From assembly GCA_024734555.1 (NCBI GenBank), contig JANPWX010000651.1, forward strand, positions 1,032,407-1,096,406: a stretch of DNA of 64,000 nucleotides. The letters run 5' to 3'. Shown here piece by piece: positions 63,331-64,000 of this stretch. The translations under genes and the position numbers were made by a program. Within the stretch, counting starts at the first letter, position 1. Every line of letters starts with the position of its first letter. This DNA comes from Trochalopteron elliotii (lineage: Eukaryota > Chordata > Aves > Passeriformes > Leiothrichidae). The notes under the pieces were generated by a model, which did not search any database, was not told the origin of the DNA, and was given only the letters and a program-made list of their open reading frames with translations.

Positions 63331-63390
63331 TCTGGCCCCTCCCGACCTGGGCCAGATTTGAACCATTGACCTAGAAGCGAAAAGCTTGAA
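63331..63390 (-). mobile_element. Possible ancient SINE or tRNA-like relict with hairpin
   Basis: On the minus strand GGTTCAAATC (63354-63363) fits the box B / T-loop motif of tRNA genes and tRNA-derived SINEs (GGTTCRANTCC). Next to it are inverted repeats TCTGGCCC (63331-63338) and GGGCCAGA (63349-63356). The upstream words on that strand (TTTTCGCTTCTAGGTCAATG) look familiar from old amniote repeats, but I cannot name a family. No full tRNA cloverleaf is present, so this is not a working tRNA gene. Confidence 0.4.
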
Positions 63391-64000
63391 ATCCCTGCTC
63401 AAGCCACAGGATAAATAGGACTTGCAGAGCCTCATTCACATTCAGTTGCTGCCATCTAATGGCAGATGGAGAGTGGAAAGGCCTCAAACAATAGAAAGAA
63501 ACATAAATACCACCCTTGGGACTCTAGTAAGTGGCAGAACCTGCACAGAGAGTTTTCAACAGAGTGCTGGGGAAGAGTGGGGATTTATTCCTCTAAAGAA
63601 TAATTTGACAAAGGACTGCTGTGCTGCAACTCAACACAGAAGTGTCCCACTACAAACACCAGATCTTCACAACACTTCTGCTCTTCTCTGCTGGGTTGTT
63701 TCCATACAGGAAACCTCAGGGAAAGTTTGTGATTGTAGCCTGGCTTAACAACTGCCCCAAGGGCAATGGCAACTGAGTGGTGAGTGCCTATAACAAGGGG
63801 AGGTGATGAGAAAAAGAAGGTAGGAGATGGCATTTTTAATTTTTCTTAATACCACTGATGCACACAAAACATCTGGACTTCCCAGAACTTTGCATCAGGA
63901 GAAGGAGGTGGAGATTAGAACAAAATTACACAACTCTCTAGAAATTATTTGGGCTGGCCTAGCAGACAATAAAGCTCACTTTCCTTCAAATATTACATAA
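63391..64000. other. Single-copy noncoding sequence with one CTCF-like core
   Basis: Unique sequence to the window edge. TGCCATCTAATGG (63450-63462) matches the reverse complement of the CTCF core at 12 of 13 positions, so the motif lies on the minus strand. No gene is recognised. Confidence 0.4.

Noticed and set aside
1..64000. CRISPR array, operon structure, rRNA or working tRNA genes, known microRNA seeds
   Set aside because: Scanned by eye; no regularly spaced repeats with unique spacers, no bacterial-type gene packing, no rRNA or cloverleaf sequence, and no recognised let-7, miR-1, miR-9, miR-17, miR-21, miR-124 or similar mature sequence.

Overview
This 64-kb window reads as bird nuclear DNA, most likely from a songbird or close relative. 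The evidence is its repeats: 3'-end fragments of CR1 LINEs (with the bird-type ATTCTGTG end), two long terminal repeats of types I recall from bird endogenous retroviruses, and a relict of an older amniote CR1/L3-like LINE. Everything else is single-copy, AT-rich sequence with microsatellites. I found no protein-coding gene, no convincing exon, no rRNA or tRNA gene, no CRISPR array and no operon. The window could be intergenic or lie inside a very long intron; the sequence does not decide this.

Layout: 1-18.6 kb is unique sequence with a pyrimidine tract (7.7 kb), a GAAA/GA tract (11.5 kb), a 16-bp palindrome followed by 32 A (13.1 kb) and a small tandem duplication (14.2 kb). At 18.6-19.2 kb lies a 5'-truncated CR1 (+). 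From 19.2 to 29.3 kb is unique sequence, with enhancer-like AT-rich blocks at 22.1-22.5 and 23.7-24.0 kb, a 10-bp-stem inverted repeat at 24.7 kb and a CpG-bearing patch at 26.4 kb. An old CR1/L3-like fragment (-) sits at 29.3-29.5 kb. From 29.5 to 42 kb there is unique sequence with CAAAAA, ATGG and 116-nt pure-pyrimidine repeats. A degraded solo LTR (-) lies at 42.0-42.5 kb, and a second, longer solo LTR (-) at 49.7-51.0 kb carries eight 40-bp minisatellite units beside a 10-N gap. An old CR1 tail (-) is at 51.4-51.6 kb and a short CR1 tail (+) at 60.8 kb. A tRNA-like box-B motif next to a hairpin lies at 63.3 kb.

No genes can be seen working together here. The functional candidates are regulatory and unproven: several blocks rich in homeodomain, SOX, FOX and octamer-like words, an 18-bp perfect FOX/SOX palindrome at 59.8 kb, twin hairpins at 47.5 kb, and two CTCF-like cores in convergent orientation (45.3 and 63.5 kb). 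A 135-nt open segment with splice-like ends (59.16-59.29 kb) is the only exon-like candidate, and it is weak. I see no clear new biological system. The expanded minisatellite inside the LTR and the possible conserved blocks are the best leads.
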